DNA of 64,000 nucleotides from Bermanella sp047621325 (GCA_047621325.1 JBLHLT010000002.1:124001-188000), one strand, 5' to 3'. Shown: positions 33,969-44,100, numbered from the stretch's first letter. The notes: generated from the sequence alone by a model not told the origin. Program-made: numbers and translations.

Positions 33969-34187
33969 ATGGATTGGAGTGCTCGATATACTGTAGGCTG
34001 TGTTATTTCAGGAATAATTATCTTTTTTTCGAGCTGGATATACTGCATCTCTGAGTATGGGTATTTATTAGGTGTAGGACTTGGCTGGTTACCCTCAATA
34101 ATATCAGCATATGTATTATGCTGGTTTTGGCCTATCTATTTATTAGCGATAATCAGCTTGATCATATATGTTTTTCAATTTGTATAA
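33969..34187 (+). CDS. small hydrophobic membrane protein, unknown
   Basis: 72 residues from ATG 33969, with AAGGTGG 5 nt upstream. Two hydrophobic helices: about 8-28 (VGCVISGIIIFFSSWIYCIS) and 45-70 (WLPSIISAYVLCWFWPIYLLA). No family recognised. Unusually rich in Ile and Trp. It ends 1 bp before the hemW stop on the opposite strand. Confidence 0.5.
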   Translation: MDWSARYTVGCVISGIIIFFSSWIYCISEYGYLLGVGLGWLPSIISAYVLCWFWPIYLLAIISLIIYVFQFV

Positions 34188-34188
34188 A

Positions 34189-35358
34189 CTACAAAAAATG
34201 TTCCAACACCTCATTCAAAAACAACTGCCCTTGAGTGGTGGTTTTTAATTTATCTCCAGCTTCCAGCAAACCTTGTTTGACTAAACCATCGACCTTTTCT
34301 TCAATTTTTTCATAAGCCAAACCAGTGCGCTCACTGAAAAGCACTTTATCCACACCATGAAATAAGCGTAAACCATTCATTAAAAACTCTAAATCACGAT
34401 CTTCCACTTCAATATTGTCTTGCGTGACCAAAAAGCGTTTTGCTAAATTTAAATAATCTTTTGGTAAGCGAGTTTTGGCGGTGCGGTAAATTTTGCTTTG
34501 GTTGATGTCAGCGTGAGGTGCGGTTAACTTGCCATGGGCGCCAGCTCCTATGCCTAAGTAATCACCAAACTCCCAATAATTTAAATTGTGTTTAGCTTGG
34601 TTGCCTTGTTTGGCATACGCGGATATTTCGTATTGATCATAACCGTGATCAGCCAATAATTGCTGGCCAGCTTCTTGGATGGCCCATAGGGTTTCGTCTT
34701 GCGGTAAAACCGGCGGGCGTTTAAAAAATTCAGTGTTGGGTTCAATGGTTAATTGATACCAGCTTAAATGCGTGGGGTTAAGCTCTATGCCTTGTTTTAA
34801 ATCTGCAAGCGCGTCTTCTAAGCTTTGATCTGGTAGGCCGTGCATGAAGTCTAAATTAAAATTATCAAAGCCAGCGTCTTTGGCCATGTTAACCGCGTTG
34901 ATGGCTTCTTGGCCTGAGTGAATACGGCCAAGGTGTTTAAGCTGATGATCTTGAAAGCTTTGAATGCCTATGGATAAGCGGTTAATACCTAGCTCACGAT
35001 AACCTTTAAATTTTTCAGCTTCAAAGGTGCCAGGGTTTGCTTCCATGGTAATTTCGATGTTATCAACAAACTCTAAACGTTGCTTTAAACCGCTAAATAA
35101 TTCTTGATAAGCGTTAACACTTAATAACGATGGTGTGCCGCCGCCAATGAAAATACTCTGTAATGGACGCTTATTTAGACCTTGTTGTTTTAACCAAGTA
35201 AGGTCGATATCCAGGTCATCTAGCAGGGCTGCAATGTAATCTTTCTCAGGTAGCGTGCTATCGGCTTTGTGGCTATTAAAATCACAGTACGGGCACTTGC
35301 GTACGCACCAAGGCACATGAATATAAAGCGATAGGGGTGGTAGCTTCAGGTGACTCAT
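34189..35358 (-). CDS. hemW: radical SAM heme chaperone HemW
   Basis: 389 residues from ATG 35358 (MSHLKLPPLSLYIHVPWC); the frame upstream overlaps rdgB and is rejected. Radical SAM cluster motif CVRKCPYCDF (Cx3Cx2C), GGGTPSLL, and a HemW-type C-terminal winged-helix-like domain. It lacks the extra residues of coproporphyrinogen dehydrogenase HemN. It binds heme and passes it to target proteins. Its ATG shares the final A of the rdgB stop (TAATG), so the two are translationally coupled. Confidence 0.92.
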   Translation of the reverse strand: MSHLKLPPLSLYIHVPWCVRKCPYCDFNSHKADSTLPEKDYIAALLDDLDIDLTWLKQQGLNKRPLQSIFIGGGTPSLLSVNAYQELFSGLKQRLEFVDNIEITMEANPGTFEAEKFKGYRELGINRLSIGIQSFQDHQLKHLGRIHSGQEAINAVNMAKDAGFDNFNLDFMHGLPDQSLEDALADLKQGIELNPTHLSWYQLTIEPNTEFFKRPPVLPQDETLWAIQEAGQQLLADHGYDQYEISAYAKQGNQAKHNLNYWEFGDYLGIGAGAHGKLTAPHADINQSKIYRTAKTRLPKDYLNLAKRFLVTQDNIEVEDRDLEFLMNGLRLFHGVDKVLFSERTGLAYEKIEEKVDGLVKQGLLEAGDKLKTTTQGQLFLNEVLEHFL

Positions 35359-35969
35359 TATAAGCGAAACACTGTCTTTAATTGCTCGATGGCTTTGCCA
35401 CGATGACTGATTGTATTTTTCTCGTCTTTGCTTAGTTGTGCCGAGGTGCAATTAAGCGCTTTAATGAAAAATAATGGATCGTAGCCAAAACCGCCTTCAC
35501 CGTCTAATTCTGTTTTGATTGAGCCTTCCCATGCCCCTTGGCAAATAAGCGGGTTAGGGTCTTTGGCATGACGGACAAAGGCTAGTACGCAATGAAAGCG
35601 TGCAGTGCGATTATCAGGGTGTACATCTTTTAGCGCGGCCAATAATTTTTGATTGTTTTTTTCGTCACTGGTAGGGCCAGCTTCGCCGTCCATGATGCTA
35701 TAGCGTGCGCTATAAATGCCTGGTGCGCCATTGAGTGCGTCCACTTCTAAGCCGCTGTCATCTGCAAGAGCAGGTAAGCCGGTTGCAAGGCTTGCGTGGC
35801 GCGCTTTTAATATGGCATTTTCGATAAAGCTTAAGCCAGTTTCATCGGCGTCGGTGACGTTAAATTCATTTTGTGCGATGAGCTCTACATCAAACCCTTC
35901 TAAGGCATTTTGTAGTTCAGCTAACTTGCCTTTATTGCCACTGGCGAGAACGATTTTTTGCTTAGACAT
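35358..35969 (-). CDS. rdgB: dITP/XTP (non-canonical purine NTP) pyrophosphatase
   Basis: 203 residues. N-terminal LASGNKGKLAELQ (nucleotide binding), the metal-binding LADDSGLEVDAL and a C-terminal SHRGKAIEQL, all as in the HAM1/RdgB family. It removes ITP and XTP from the nucleotide pool. Coupled to hemW by a TAATG overlap. Confidence 0.96.
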   Translation of the reverse strand: MSKQKIVLASGNKGKLAELQNALEGFDVELIAQNEFNVTDADETGLSFIENAILKARHASLATGLPALADDSGLEVDALNGAPGIYSARYSIMDGEAGPTSDEKNNQKLLAALKDVHPDNRTARFHCVLAFVRHAKDPNPLICQGAWEGSIKTELDGEGGFGYDPLFFIKALNCTSAQLSKDEKNTISHRGKAIEQLKTVFRL

Positions 35970-36043
35970 AATGAGTGCTTTCGATATGTATATAAAAGAA
36001 AAACCGCTGCTTGAGCGGCTTAAACATTAAATGTGAGAAGGTA

Positions 36044-36490
36044 TTATTCGCCGCGATAAAAACGTTGTGAGAATTTCACATCATACGCACGGGTTTCACC
36101 GTCGGGGGTGACTTTTAAATGAAAGCGATACATATCTTGGTCGTAAAAATCAAAGGTGCTGTAAAAATACAAGGCACTGGTTTCTTGCACGCGGGTAAAG
36201 CTGAGTGCTTGGCTTTGGCCGATTAAATTAAACATGGAGCCTTCAATTTTGGCGTTCCAAGCAACGGGTAGTGGGCCTTGGCCTTTTTTAAGCACGCTCA
36301 CATTTAAAAACCCAATCGCGCGGCTACGAGTGATGCCATATAGTTTGGCGACATCTTTGTCTAATTCGTTACTGGTCAGCCCCATAAAGTGAACTTCATA
36401 TTCGCCAAAGACTTGTTTTTGCTCACCTTGAGTATCTGCAAAACTTAGGCTTGTCAGTAATAAAAAACAACTAGCTATGAATAAACGCAT
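36044..36490 (-). CDS. DUF4426 exported protein
   Basis: 148 residues with a signal peptide (about 1-18, ending SLSFA). The body GEYEVHFMGLTSNELDKDVAKLYGITRSRAIGFLNV is the DUF4426 pattern, common next to metW/metX in Pseudomonas. Periplasmic, beta-rich, function unknown. 8 bp after metW. Confidence 0.85.
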   Translation of the reverse strand: MRLFIASCFLLLTSLSFADTQGEQKQVFGEYEVHFMGLTSNELDKDVAKLYGITRSRAIGFLNVSVLKKGQGPLPVAWNAKIEGSMFNLIGQSQALSFTRVQETSALYFYSTFDFYDQDMYRFHLKVTPDGETRAYDVKFSQRFYRGE

Positions 36491-36498
36491 TTTAACTC

Positions 36499-37113
36499 CT
36501 AGCGGGTGACGCGATACATGGCGATTTCACCTAATAGGTTAGGCCATAAACGGGTGGATAGCGATTCTGTGTGACGACTATCAACAACAGTACGGTCTAA
36601 AATAGTGAGGTTTTTCTCACGGCATAGGTTTTCAAAATCATGGAATGTACACATGTGAATATTAGGTGTGTCATACCAGTTGTAAGGTAGCGTTTTTGAC
36701 ATGGGCATAGCGCCTTTTGTCATAAGGTAAAAGCGGGTGCGCCAGTAACCAAAATTAGGGAAGGTGATAATGGCTTCTTTACCGACCCGTAACATGTCAT
36801 CAAGTAGAACATCTGGGCGGCGGACGGCTTGTAATGCTTGGGTCATCACGACGGTATCAACACCACCGTCTTTAAAATGTTTTAGGCCGTGGTTTAAATC
36901 GTGTTCGATTACGTTTAAACCTTTTGTGACACAGCTTACGATGCACTCAGGGTTGATTTCTAAACCATATACTTTGCATTGTTTTTCTGCTTTTAAATAA
37001 CACAGTAAATCGCCGTGCCCGCAACCTAAGTCTAATACTTGGCTGTTTGGCGCAATCCAATCTTGAATGATGTTTAAATCACTGCGCAGCTCAGTTTTCT
37101 CATGAATCGTCAT
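36499..37113 (-). CDS. metW: methionine biosynthesis protein MetW
   Basis: 204 residues, SAM-methyltransferase-like fold: VLDLGCGHGDLLCYL, then YGLEIN and FPNFGYWRTRFYLMTKGAMP (the MetW signature). It pairs with MetX in acylation of homoserine. Its start overlaps the metX stop by 4 bp. Confidence 0.95.
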   Translation of the reverse strand: MTIHEKTELRSDLNIIQDWIAPNSQVLDLGCGHGDLLCYLKAEKQCKVYGLEINPECIVSCVTKGLNVIEHDLNHGLKHFKDGGVDTVVMTQALQAVRRPDVLLDDMLRVGKEAIITFPNFGYWRTRFYLMTKGAMPMSKTLPYNWYDTPNIHMCTFHDFENLCREKNLTILDRTVVDSRHTESLSTRLWPNLLGEIAMYRVTR

Positions 37114-38258
37114 AGCGCGAGCTCCTTAGCAATGCGCTCCATGTAGGCACTAAACAGGTCTACATATCTTGGAATGGGAATCAAAAAGGCATCATGGCCT
37201 TTTTCTGATTCAATGCGCGCATAGGTCACTTCTTTGTCGGCTTCGATTAACGCATCGACAATTTCTTCACTGCGCTCAGGGCTAAAACGCCAGTCGGTGG
37301 TAAAACTCACTACCAAAAATTTACACTGAGCGTGACTTAAACAGGTTGCTAAATCATTGTCGTAATATTGTGACGGGTCAAAGTAATCTAATGCTTTAGT
37401 CATCAATAAATAGGTATTGGCATCAAAGGTGGTGGAAAATTTCTCACCTTGATAATGCAGATAACTTTCGACTTCAAATTCGGGTGAGTAGTCGTAACGA
37501 ACTTCATTGGCTTTCATGTCTCGGCCAAACTTTTCACCCATGGCATCGTCACTTAAATAAGTAAGATGCGCCAACATGCGAGCCTGCATTAGGCCAGCTT
37601 TGGGAATAGTGTTGTGTTTTAAATAGTGACCGTCATGGAAGTCAGGGTCGCTCATGATGGCGTTACGCGCGACTTCGTTGAAGGCAATATTCTGGGCTGA
37701 TAGTTTAGGCGCAGACGCAATGACCACGCTGCTGTGTAAACGTTCTGGGTATTGAATCGACCAGCGCAACGCTTGCATACCCCCTAAGCTACCACCAACA
37801 ACGGCGGCAAATTTATCAATACCAAGGCGATCAGCCAAGCGCGCTTGGCTTTCTACCCAGTCACGTACGCGCACCATAGGAAAGTCACTGCCATAGGGCG
37901 CGTTGGTTTCTGGGTTGATGGAAGTTGGCCCAGTACTGCCGTGGCAACCACCAAGGTTATTAAGTGCAATAACAAAAAACTTATTGGTGTCGATGGCTTT
38001 GTTAGGGCCAATGCAACTGTCCCACCAACCGGGTTTTTTATCGTCAGCGCTGTGGTAGCCCGCAGCATGATGATGACCACTTAGTGCGTGGCAAATTAAG
38101 ACCGCGTTAGACTTGTCAGCGTTGAGCGTGCCATAGGTTTCATAGACAAGTTCATAGCGCTCAAGGACTTTACCGCTGCGCAGTTCTAAGGGTTCGTTAA
38201 ATATGGCAATTTGAGGCGTGACTACGCCAACTGAATTGGCAGGTATTTCTTGCGGCAT
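37110..38258 (-). CDS. metX: homoserine O-acyltransferase (MetX family)
   Basis: 382 residues, alpha/beta hydrolase fold. Nucleophile elbow VVGGSLGGMQALRWS (Ser about residue 155), catalytic His in KGHDAFL, and Asp in the preceding DWRFSPERS region. In gammaproteobacteria with MetW this enzyme is usually succinyl-CoA specific (MetXS); acyl specificity cannot be read from sequence here. First methionine step. Confidence 0.93.
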   Translation of the reverse strand: MPQEIPANSVGVVTPQIAIFNEPLELRSGKVLERYELVYETYGTLNADKSNAVLICHALSGHHHAAGYHSADDKKPGWWDSCIGPNKAIDTNKFFVIALNNLGGCHGSTGPTSINPETNAPYGSDFPMVRVRDWVESQARLADRLGIDKFAAVVGGSLGGMQALRWSIQYPERLHSSVVIASAPKLSAQNIAFNEVARNAIMSDPDFHDGHYLKHNTIPKAGLMQARMLAHLTYLSDDAMGEKFGRDMKANEVRYDYSPEFEVESYLHYQGEKFSTTFDANTYLLMTKALDYFDPSQYYDNDLATCLSHAQCKFLVVSFTTDWRFSPERSEEIVDALIEADKEVTYARIESEKGHDAFLIPIPRYVDLFSAYMERIAKELAL

Positions 38259-38343
38259 TCAATTGGTCCTGACATGAAGTAGAGAGAAATTGTGGAAGGC
38301 GCAGTGTACGCCACTGCGCGCAATAAATCCGCTATAAACTTGC

Positions 38344-38928
38344 TTATAAGCCGATAATAAAACCAGGAGCGCCCGCTTGACGAGCGAACGAAATCAATAG
38401 AATTTCAAAAACATTGATGCTTAAAAATAAAACGATTGGGCTGATATCAAAACCGCCCATGTCCGGTAATATTTTACGAATAGGCGCCATGACTGGTTCT
38501 AGAATTTGGCGTAACAGCATTAACGCAGGGTTGGCACTTTGCGGTGCTAACCAACTTGAAATCACGGTGATCAGTAAGCCCCAAAAATATAATTTAAGGA
38601 ATAGGCCACAGGTACCCAGTAACGCCCACACTGCAATACTGCCAATCGGCAAGCCATAGCCTGCAATCAACAAGCTTAATGAAATGGCCACCAGCTGAAC
38701 AATAATAAGTAATACAATGGCGGCCCAATCAAAACCGGCAAAACCCGGTACGACTTTACGCAAAGGAATAATCAAAGGATTGGTCGCTTTTACGACAAAT
38801 TGGCTGATAGGGTTATAAAAATCGGCTCGTGCGGCTTGTAATAAAAATCGCAACAAAACGATGAATAAGAAAAATCCTGCCGCTGCGTTGACCAGTAGTA
38901 AACCAATTTGCGCTGGCGCTGATTCCAT
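38344..38928 (-). CDS. yggT: YggT-family membrane protein
   Basis: 194 residues with two YggT repeats: LRFLLQAARADFYNPISQFVVKATNPLI and later LRQILEPVMAPIRKILPDMGGFDISPI, each followed by hydrophobic helices. Small integral membrane protein of unknown function, linked to osmotic/ion tolerance in E. coli. Syntenic with Pseudomonas, but proC and yggS, its usual neighbours, are absent here. Confidence 0.9.
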   Translation of the reverse strand: MESAPAQIGLLLVNAAAGFFLFIVLLRFLLQAARADFYNPISQFVVKATNPLIIPLRKVVPGFAGFDWAAIVLLIIVQLVAISLSLLIAGYGLPIGSIAVWALLGTCGLFLKLYFWGLLITVISSWLAPQSANPALMLLRQILEPVMAPIRKILPDMGGFDISPIVLFLSINVFEILLISFARQAGAPGFIIGL

Positions 38929-38951
38929 TTGATACTCCTTTTTATATTTTG

Positions 38952-39668
38952 TTATTGAGCTAAAGCAGCTTGCTGAATTTTAATTAAATCAGCGATACCG
39001 TTTTTAGCCAGTTCTAACATTGCCGTCAATTCAGTTGGCTGGAAAGGCTCGCCTTCAGCGGTGCCTTGAATTTCAATAAAACCACCGTTGTCAGCCATGA
39101 TCACGTTAAGGTCGGTCTCGGCATTACTGTCTTCGGCATAGTCTAAGTCGAGTACAGCTTCACCGTTGTAAACGCCCACAGAAACCGCGCCAATCATATA
39201 TTTCATTGGGTTCTTTTTAAGCTGGCCTTTTTCAATCATGTGATTGATCGCATCAACGAGTGCAACGCAAGCACCCGTGATAGACGCGGTACGAGTCCCA
39301 CCGTCGGCTTGAATAACATCGCAATCGATAGTGATGCTGTTTTCACCTAGTGCTTCGAGGTCAATGGCGGCGCGTAAAGAGCGACCAATTAAACGGCTGA
39401 TTTCAACAGTACGGCCTGCCTGTTTGCCTTTAGCGGCTTCACGCATCATGCGCGAACCCGTAGAGCGCGGCAGCATGCCGTATTCAGCGGTTACCCAGCC
39501 TTGGCCTTGGCCACGTAAAAAGCCAGGTACGCGGGTTTCGACACTGGCAGTACAAATAACTTTGGTATCACCAAATTCTACCAATACTGAGCCTTCTGCA
39601 TGCTTGGTGAAGTTACGGGTGATTTTAACTTCGCGCAGTTGATCTAGGGAGCGTCCGCTTGGTCTCAT
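38952..39668 (-). CDS. rph: ribonuclease PH
   Basis: 238 residues. RNase PH motifs: MRPSGRSLDQLREV, TASVETRVPGFLRGQGQGWVTAEYGMLPRST, IQADGGTRTAS and ADNGGFIEIQGTAE. Phosphorolytic 3' exonuclease that trims tRNA precursors. Divergent from yicC, a common pairing. Confidence 0.97.
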   Translation of the reverse strand: MRPSGRSLDQLREVKITRNFTKHAEGSVLVEFGDTKVICTASVETRVPGFLRGQGQGWVTAEYGMLPRSTGSRMMREAAKGKQAGRTVEISRLIGRSLRAAIDLEALGENSITIDCDVIQADGGTRTASITGACVALVDAINHMIEKGQLKKNPMKYMIGAVSVGVYNGEAVLDLDYAEDSNAETDLNVIMADNGGFIEIQGTAEGEPFQPTELTAMLELAKNGIADLIKIQQAALAQ

Positions 39669-39836
39669 GGTGTTCTCTGTCTGGTAAATTTGAGGCCATT
39701 ATACTGGCCTTGGCCATAAGACCAAGGCAGATTTTGCTTTGTTTACGCTTAAATACATTTGTAGTGATGGTAAATTAGGCGGCGGCCTTAATCACAGGTA
39801 AAATTACCGGTAAATATAAACAGATAGGAAGTTGCC

Positions 39837-40697
39837 ATGCACAGCATGACCGCGTTTGCGCGTACCGACTTGCAAACCGAAACGGGTAGTTTTACTTGGG
39901 AAATTCGCTCGGTGAATTCACGCTATTTAGAGCTTCATTTTCGTTTACCGGATACCTTGCGCACAATAGAGATTCAAGTGCGTGAGGTTTTGCGTAAACA
40001 GCTCAGCCGCGGCAAAGTCGAATGCACCCTGAAGTTCACGCCTCATGCGCAGTCTCAGGGTATGAGTGTGAATGAGACACTGGTGAGCCAGCTGAATGCC
40101 GCCGCCGATCATGTGCATAGCATCATTGGGCCGGGCAACGCATTAGATGCCTTAGAAATTTTAAAGTGGCCCGGTGTACTCATGCAGCCAACGCTGGATA
40201 ACCAAGCTGTTGAGCAAGACGCCATGCAGTCGTTTCAAGCAACTTTAGCCCAGCTGATTGAAATGCGTGAGCGGGAAGGGGCGGCGCTTGCCCTGTTTAT
40301 TGAACAGCGTATTACAGGCATTGGTGAGCAAGTCGAACAGGTTAAAGCCTTATTGCCGCAAATATTAACGGCGCAACGCGAAGCGTTATTGACGAAGTTG
40401 GCTGATTTAAAGCTGCAAGTAGAGCCTGATCGCTTTGAACAAGAAATGGTCATCGTGCTACAAAAAGCCGATGTAGACGAAGAACTCGACAGGTTAGACG
40501 CCCATTTAGCCGAAGTATCACGCATCCTAAAGCAGCAAGGCGCGGTGGGCCGCCGCCTAGATTTCATGATGCAAGAGTTGAATCGTGAGGCGAACACCTT
40601 GTCGTCTAAATCCATCTCATACCTCACCACCCAAATTGCGGTCGAGCTGAAAGTGCTGATCGAACAAATGCGCGAACAGGTGCAAAACATCGAATAA
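39837..40697 (+). CDS. yicC: YicC-family RNA endonuclease-like protein
   Basis: 286 residues. N-terminal MHSMTAFARTD...FTWEIRSVNSRYLELHFRLP and C-terminal GRRLDFMMQELNREANTLSSK are YicC/YloC signatures. YicC members cleave RNA (RhyB-linked in E. coli). The usual neighbour order rph / yicC / gmk is kept. Confidence 0.94.
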   Translation: MHSMTAFARTDLQTETGSFTWEIRSVNSRYLELHFRLPDTLRTIEIQVREVLRKQLSRGKVECTLKFTPHAQSQGMSVNETLVSQLNAAADHVHSIIGPGNALDALEILKWPGVLMQPTLDNQAVEQDAMQSFQATLAQLIEMREREGAALALFIEQRITGIGEQVEQVKALLPQILTAQREALLTKLADLKLQVEPDRFEQEMVIVLQKADVDEELDRLDAHLAEVSRILKQQGAVGRRLDFMMQELNREANTLSSKSISYLTTQIAVELKVLIEQMREQVQNIE

Positions 40698-40816
40698 GCA
40701 CGATTTATCTTGGTTTGATCGCCTTTGTTTAAAGGCGATTCATTTTGCCAAGGTTAAAACCTTGCTATCATTCAACTATTCATTCTTTAATTTCTATAAG
40801 CTGTAGAGAACCCATT

Positions 40817-41431
40817 ATGACAGTTGGAACCTTATACATCGTAAGCGCCGCGTCAGGCACAGGTAAAACCAGTTTGTTAAATGTGTTGCTACAGCAAACC
40901 TCGAATATTGCGGTTTCTGTTAGCCATACCACGCGCAATAAGCGTGAAGGCGAAGAAAACGGTAAGCATTACCACTTCGTTGAAAAAACCGAGTTTGAGT
41001 CGCTTATAAATCATGGTGATTTCCTAGAGCACGCTCAAGTGTTTGGTAACTACTACGGCACCAGCCAAAGTGCGGTACAGCAGCAACTGAATACAGGGGT
41101 TGATGTGATACTTGAAATTGACTGGCAGGGGGCCGAGCAAGTACGTCGATTAATGCCCAATGCTGTGAGTATTTTTATCTTGCCGCCTTCACGCCAAGCT
41201 TTACTTGATCGTTTAACCGGCCGTGGCCAAGACAGCGAAGAGATCATTACAGGCCGCATGAATGAAGCCGTGAGCGAAATGAGCCACTTCCACGAATACG
41301 ATTACGTGGTGATTAACGACAATTTTGAAGTGGCTTTAGGTGAGCTTAAATCGATTTTTCAAGCCGAGCGTTTACGCGTTGGCAGCCAAAGTGAGCGTCA
41401 CAAAGAGATGATAACCAATCTCTTAAGCTAA
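40817..41431 (+). CDS. gmk: guanylate kinase
   Basis: 204 residues from ATG 40817 (MTVGTLYIVSAASGTGKTSL); the frame further upstream is rejected. P-loop SAASGTGKT (residues 10-18), SHTTRNKREGEENGKHYHF for GMP binding, and ILEIDWQGAEQVR. GMP + ATP to GDP + ADP. The usual SAPSGAGK is slightly altered to SAASGTGK, still functional. Confidence 0.96.
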   Translation: MTVGTLYIVSAASGTGKTSLLNVLLQQTSNIAVSVSHTTRNKREGEENGKHYHFVEKTEFESLINHGDFLEHAQVFGNYYGTSQSAVQQQLNTGVDVILEIDWQGAEQVRRLMPNAVSIFILPPSRQALLDRLTGRGQDSEEIITGRMNEAVSEMSHFHEYDYVVINDNFEVALGELKSIFQAERLRVGSQSERHKEMITNLLS

Positions 41432-41573
41432 AAGCCTGCAAAAACAGACATAATAGTGAAATGAATCCACTGCGATAGGGTTAAACAATTGGCGTAAACC
41501 AGCGGCTTTTTGTAAACTAACCCATCAAACTTTGTAAACGGCAGTTCGCTGCCCCATAGATAGAGATTAAATC

Positions 41574-41807
41574 ATGGCTCGCGTAACCGTAGAAGATTGC
41601 CTAAACAGCGTAGATAACCGCTTTGAACTTGTAATGCTAGCCAGCAAACGTGCTCGCCAAATCTCTATGCAAGGCGCTGAGCCATTAGTTGCACCAGAGA
41701 ACGATAAAGTAACGGTGATTGCGTTACGTGAAATTGCTGAAGGCAAAATCACTCAGGCGTCAATGGCAGCAGCAGAAGCCGCTGCACTCGCTGCTGAGCA
41801 AGACTAA
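41574..41807 (+). CDS. rpoZ: RNA polymerase omega subunit
   Basis: 77 residues starting MARVTVEDCLNSVDNRFELVMLASKRARQI, the omega signature; the Ala/Glu-rich C-terminus follows. Helps beta' assembly and ppGpp response. 46 bp ahead of spoT: gmk-rpoZ-spoT is a conserved stringent-response order. Confidence 0.97.
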   Translation: MARVTVEDCLNSVDNRFELVMLASKRARQISMQGAEPLVAPENDKVTVIALREIAEGKITQASMAAAEAAALAAEQD

Positions 41808-41853
41808 GTATGAGAGCATCCTTACTTTGCCAGCAAGTATTAGGAGGTAAAGG

Positions 41854-43983
41854 GTGCCAACAATAGATGCATTAGCCGAGCGCTTAAGCAGCTATCTCGA
41901 ACCCGAGCAAATCAATCAGGTTTGCCGGGCATACTATTACGCCGAACAGGCCCACGAGGGTCAGTATCGTCGTAGTGGTGATCCATATATTATTCACCCG
42001 CTGGCGGTGGCCAATATCCTTTCTGAAATGCACATGGACCCCCAAAGCCTAATGGCTGCCATGTTGCACGACGTCATCGAAGATACCGCAGTACCCAAAG
42101 ATGCTTTAGTTGAACAGTTTGGTGAAACCGTGTCTGAACTCGTGGACGGCGTTAGTAAGCTGACCCACATTAAGTTTGAAAGCCAAGAAGAAAAACAAGC
42201 GGGTAACTTTCAAAAAATGGCTATGGCCATGGCCCGTGATATTCGCGTGATCTTGGTGAAGCTAGCTGACCGTTTACATAATATGCGCACGCTGGATTCC
42301 ATGCCGCCAGAAAAGAAGCGCCGTATTGCTCGTGAAACCCTCGAAATTTATGCCCCAATCGCTAACCGTCTGGGCATCAGTAACATTCGTATCGAGCTAG
42401 AAGATTTATGCTTCAACGCTAAGCACCCAATGCGCAGCAACATGATTCGCAAAGCGGTAAAGGCAGCGCGTGGCAATCGCAGCGAGCTGGTGGATAAAAT
42501 CAGCAAAGCGGTTAAAAAGCGCATAAAAGAAGAAGGCTTAGATGCCCGCGTGATTGGACGCGAAAAACATTTATACAGTATTTATCGCAAAATGAAGGAA
42601 CAGAAAAAATCCTTCAAACAAATTATGGATGTATATGGCTTCAGAATTATTGTGGATAGCGTTGACAGCTGTTACCGCGCGTTAGGGTTTATCCACAACC
42701 AGTACAAACCAGTACCGGGCCGCTTTAAAGATTACATCGCCATTCCAAAATCCAACGGTTATCAATCATTGCACACCTCGGTAGTGGGCCTAGGTGGCGT
42801 GCATATTGAGATTCAAATTCGTACCGAAGAAATGGAAGCCATGGCCCATAACGGCATCGCGGCTCATTGGTTATACAAAGACGACGAAGATGAAACCGAA
42901 AGCAAAGGCAATAAACGCGCGCGCCAATGGGTGCAAGGTTTATTAGAGCTGCAACAGCGTGCTGGTAATCCACAAGAATTTATTGAAAGCGTGAAAGTGG
43001 ATTTATTCCCAGACGATATTTATATCTTCACGCCAAAAGGGCGCATTGTTGAAATGCCCAAAGAAAGTACCGTAGTGGATTTTGCCTATAGCGTGCATAC
43101 CGATGTAGGTAACTCGTGTGTGGGTTGCCGTATTGATCATCAACTTGCACCACTAAGCACCAAATTAGTGAGCGGTCAAAGTGTTGAGATTATTACTGCA
43201 CCAGGCGCGTCGCCTAACCCATCATGGTTAAACTTTGTGGTTACCTCAAAAGCGCGCAGTAACATTCGCCATTATTTGAAAAACCAAAAACAAGATGAAT
43301 CGGTTTCATTGGGACGTCGTCTATTGGCCAGCGCCATCAGCATGTTTCATATCAATCTTGATGAAATTGATTCAATTCATCTTGAGCATTTATTAAAAGA
43401 ATTTAACGTAAAACAGCTTGATACCTTATTAGAAGAAATCGGTTTGGGTTCACGAGCACCACAAGCCATTGCACGTCGTCTTGCCGTATTTGTATTGGGC
43501 AAAGAAGACGGTGTCAGCTCAATCAGCAGCGAAGGCGTGTTCAGTATCAACGGCAAAGAAGGTGGTGTAGTTAGCTATGCCAAATGCTGTAGCCCGATTC
43601 CTGGCGATCAAATTGTGGGTTATTCAAGCTCCGGTCGTGGCTTAGTGGTGCACACTAATACCTGTAAAAATATGTTAGAGCTGATTGATCAAACCGATAA
43701 GTGCTTACCGCTTATTTGGGATGATAAAATCAAAGAAGATTTCTCGGTCACATTGCGCGCGTGGGTTGAAAATGGCCGTGGCTTAGTTGCACAATTAGCA
43801 TCAGCGGTGACCGAAGCAGACGGTAACTTAGAGCAAATTAGCGTTGAAGATAAAGATGCACGATTAAGTGTGATGAGCTTACGCATTGGTGTTAATGGAC
43901 GTAAGCACTTAGCGGATGTGATGCGTAAACTGCGTAAAAATAAAGCCGTTAATAAAATAACGAGACTTAAAAACGCAGGTTAA
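41854..43983 (+). CDS. spoT: bifunctional (p)ppGpp synthetase/hydrolase SpoT
   Basis: 709 residues with a GTG start; AGGAGG lies just upstream. The HD hydrolase domain is intact (YIIHPLAVANIL, MLHDVIEDT at about residue 70-80), the synthetase domain has GFRIIVDSVDSCYRAL and GRFKDYIAIPKSNGYQSLHT with the basic RFKD of SpoT/Rel rather than the acidic RelA form, then TGS, and a C-terminal ACT domain. A terminator follows. Confidence 0.98.
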   Translation: MPTIDALAERLSSYLEPEQINQVCRAYYYAEQAHEGQYRRSGDPYIIHPLAVANILSEMHMDPQSLMAAMLHDVIEDTAVPKDALVEQFGETVSELVDGVSKLTHIKFESQEEKQAGNFQKMAMAMARDIRVILVKLADRLHNMRTLDSMPPEKKRRIARETLEIYAPIANRLGISNIRIELEDLCFNAKHPMRSNMIRKAVKAARGNRSELVDKISKAVKKRIKEEGLDARVIGREKHLYSIYRKMKEQKKSFKQIMDVYGFRIIVDSVDSCYRALGFIHNQYKPVPGRFKDYIAIPKSNGYQSLHTSVVGLGGVHIEIQIRTEEMEAMAHNGIAAHWLYKDDEDETESKGNKRARQWVQGLLELQQRAGNPQEFIESVKVDLFPDDIYIFTPKGRIVEMPKESTVVDFAYSVHTDVGNSCVGCRIDHQLAPLSTKLVSGQSVEIITAPGASPNPSWLNFVVTSKARSNIRHYLKNQKQDESVSLGRRLLASAISMFHINLDEIDSIHLEHLLKEFNVKQLDTLLEEIGLGSRAPQAIARRLAVFVLGKEDGVSSISSEGVFSINGKEGGVVSYAKCCSPIPGDQIVGYSSSGRGLVVHTNTCKNMLELIDQTDKCLPLIWDDKIKEDFSVTLRAWVENGRGLVAQLASAVTEADGNLEQISVEDKDARLSVMSLRIGVNGRKHLADVMRKLRKNKAVNKITRLKNAG

Positions 43984-44010
43984 TGAACGCTTATATCGTA
44001 GCTTAAAAAT

Positions 44011-44044
44011 AAAACCCATATGTGTTTTCACATATGGGTTTTTG
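44011..44044 (+). terminator. intrinsic terminator after spoT
   Basis: Perfect 14-bp stem AAAACCCATATGTG/CACATATGGGTTTT, TTTT loop, T-tract. Confidence 0.92.
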
Positions 44045-44100
44045 TTAATTAGACGAATCAAACTGACGATAAAATAAATAGAGACAGGTAGGATTTTTAA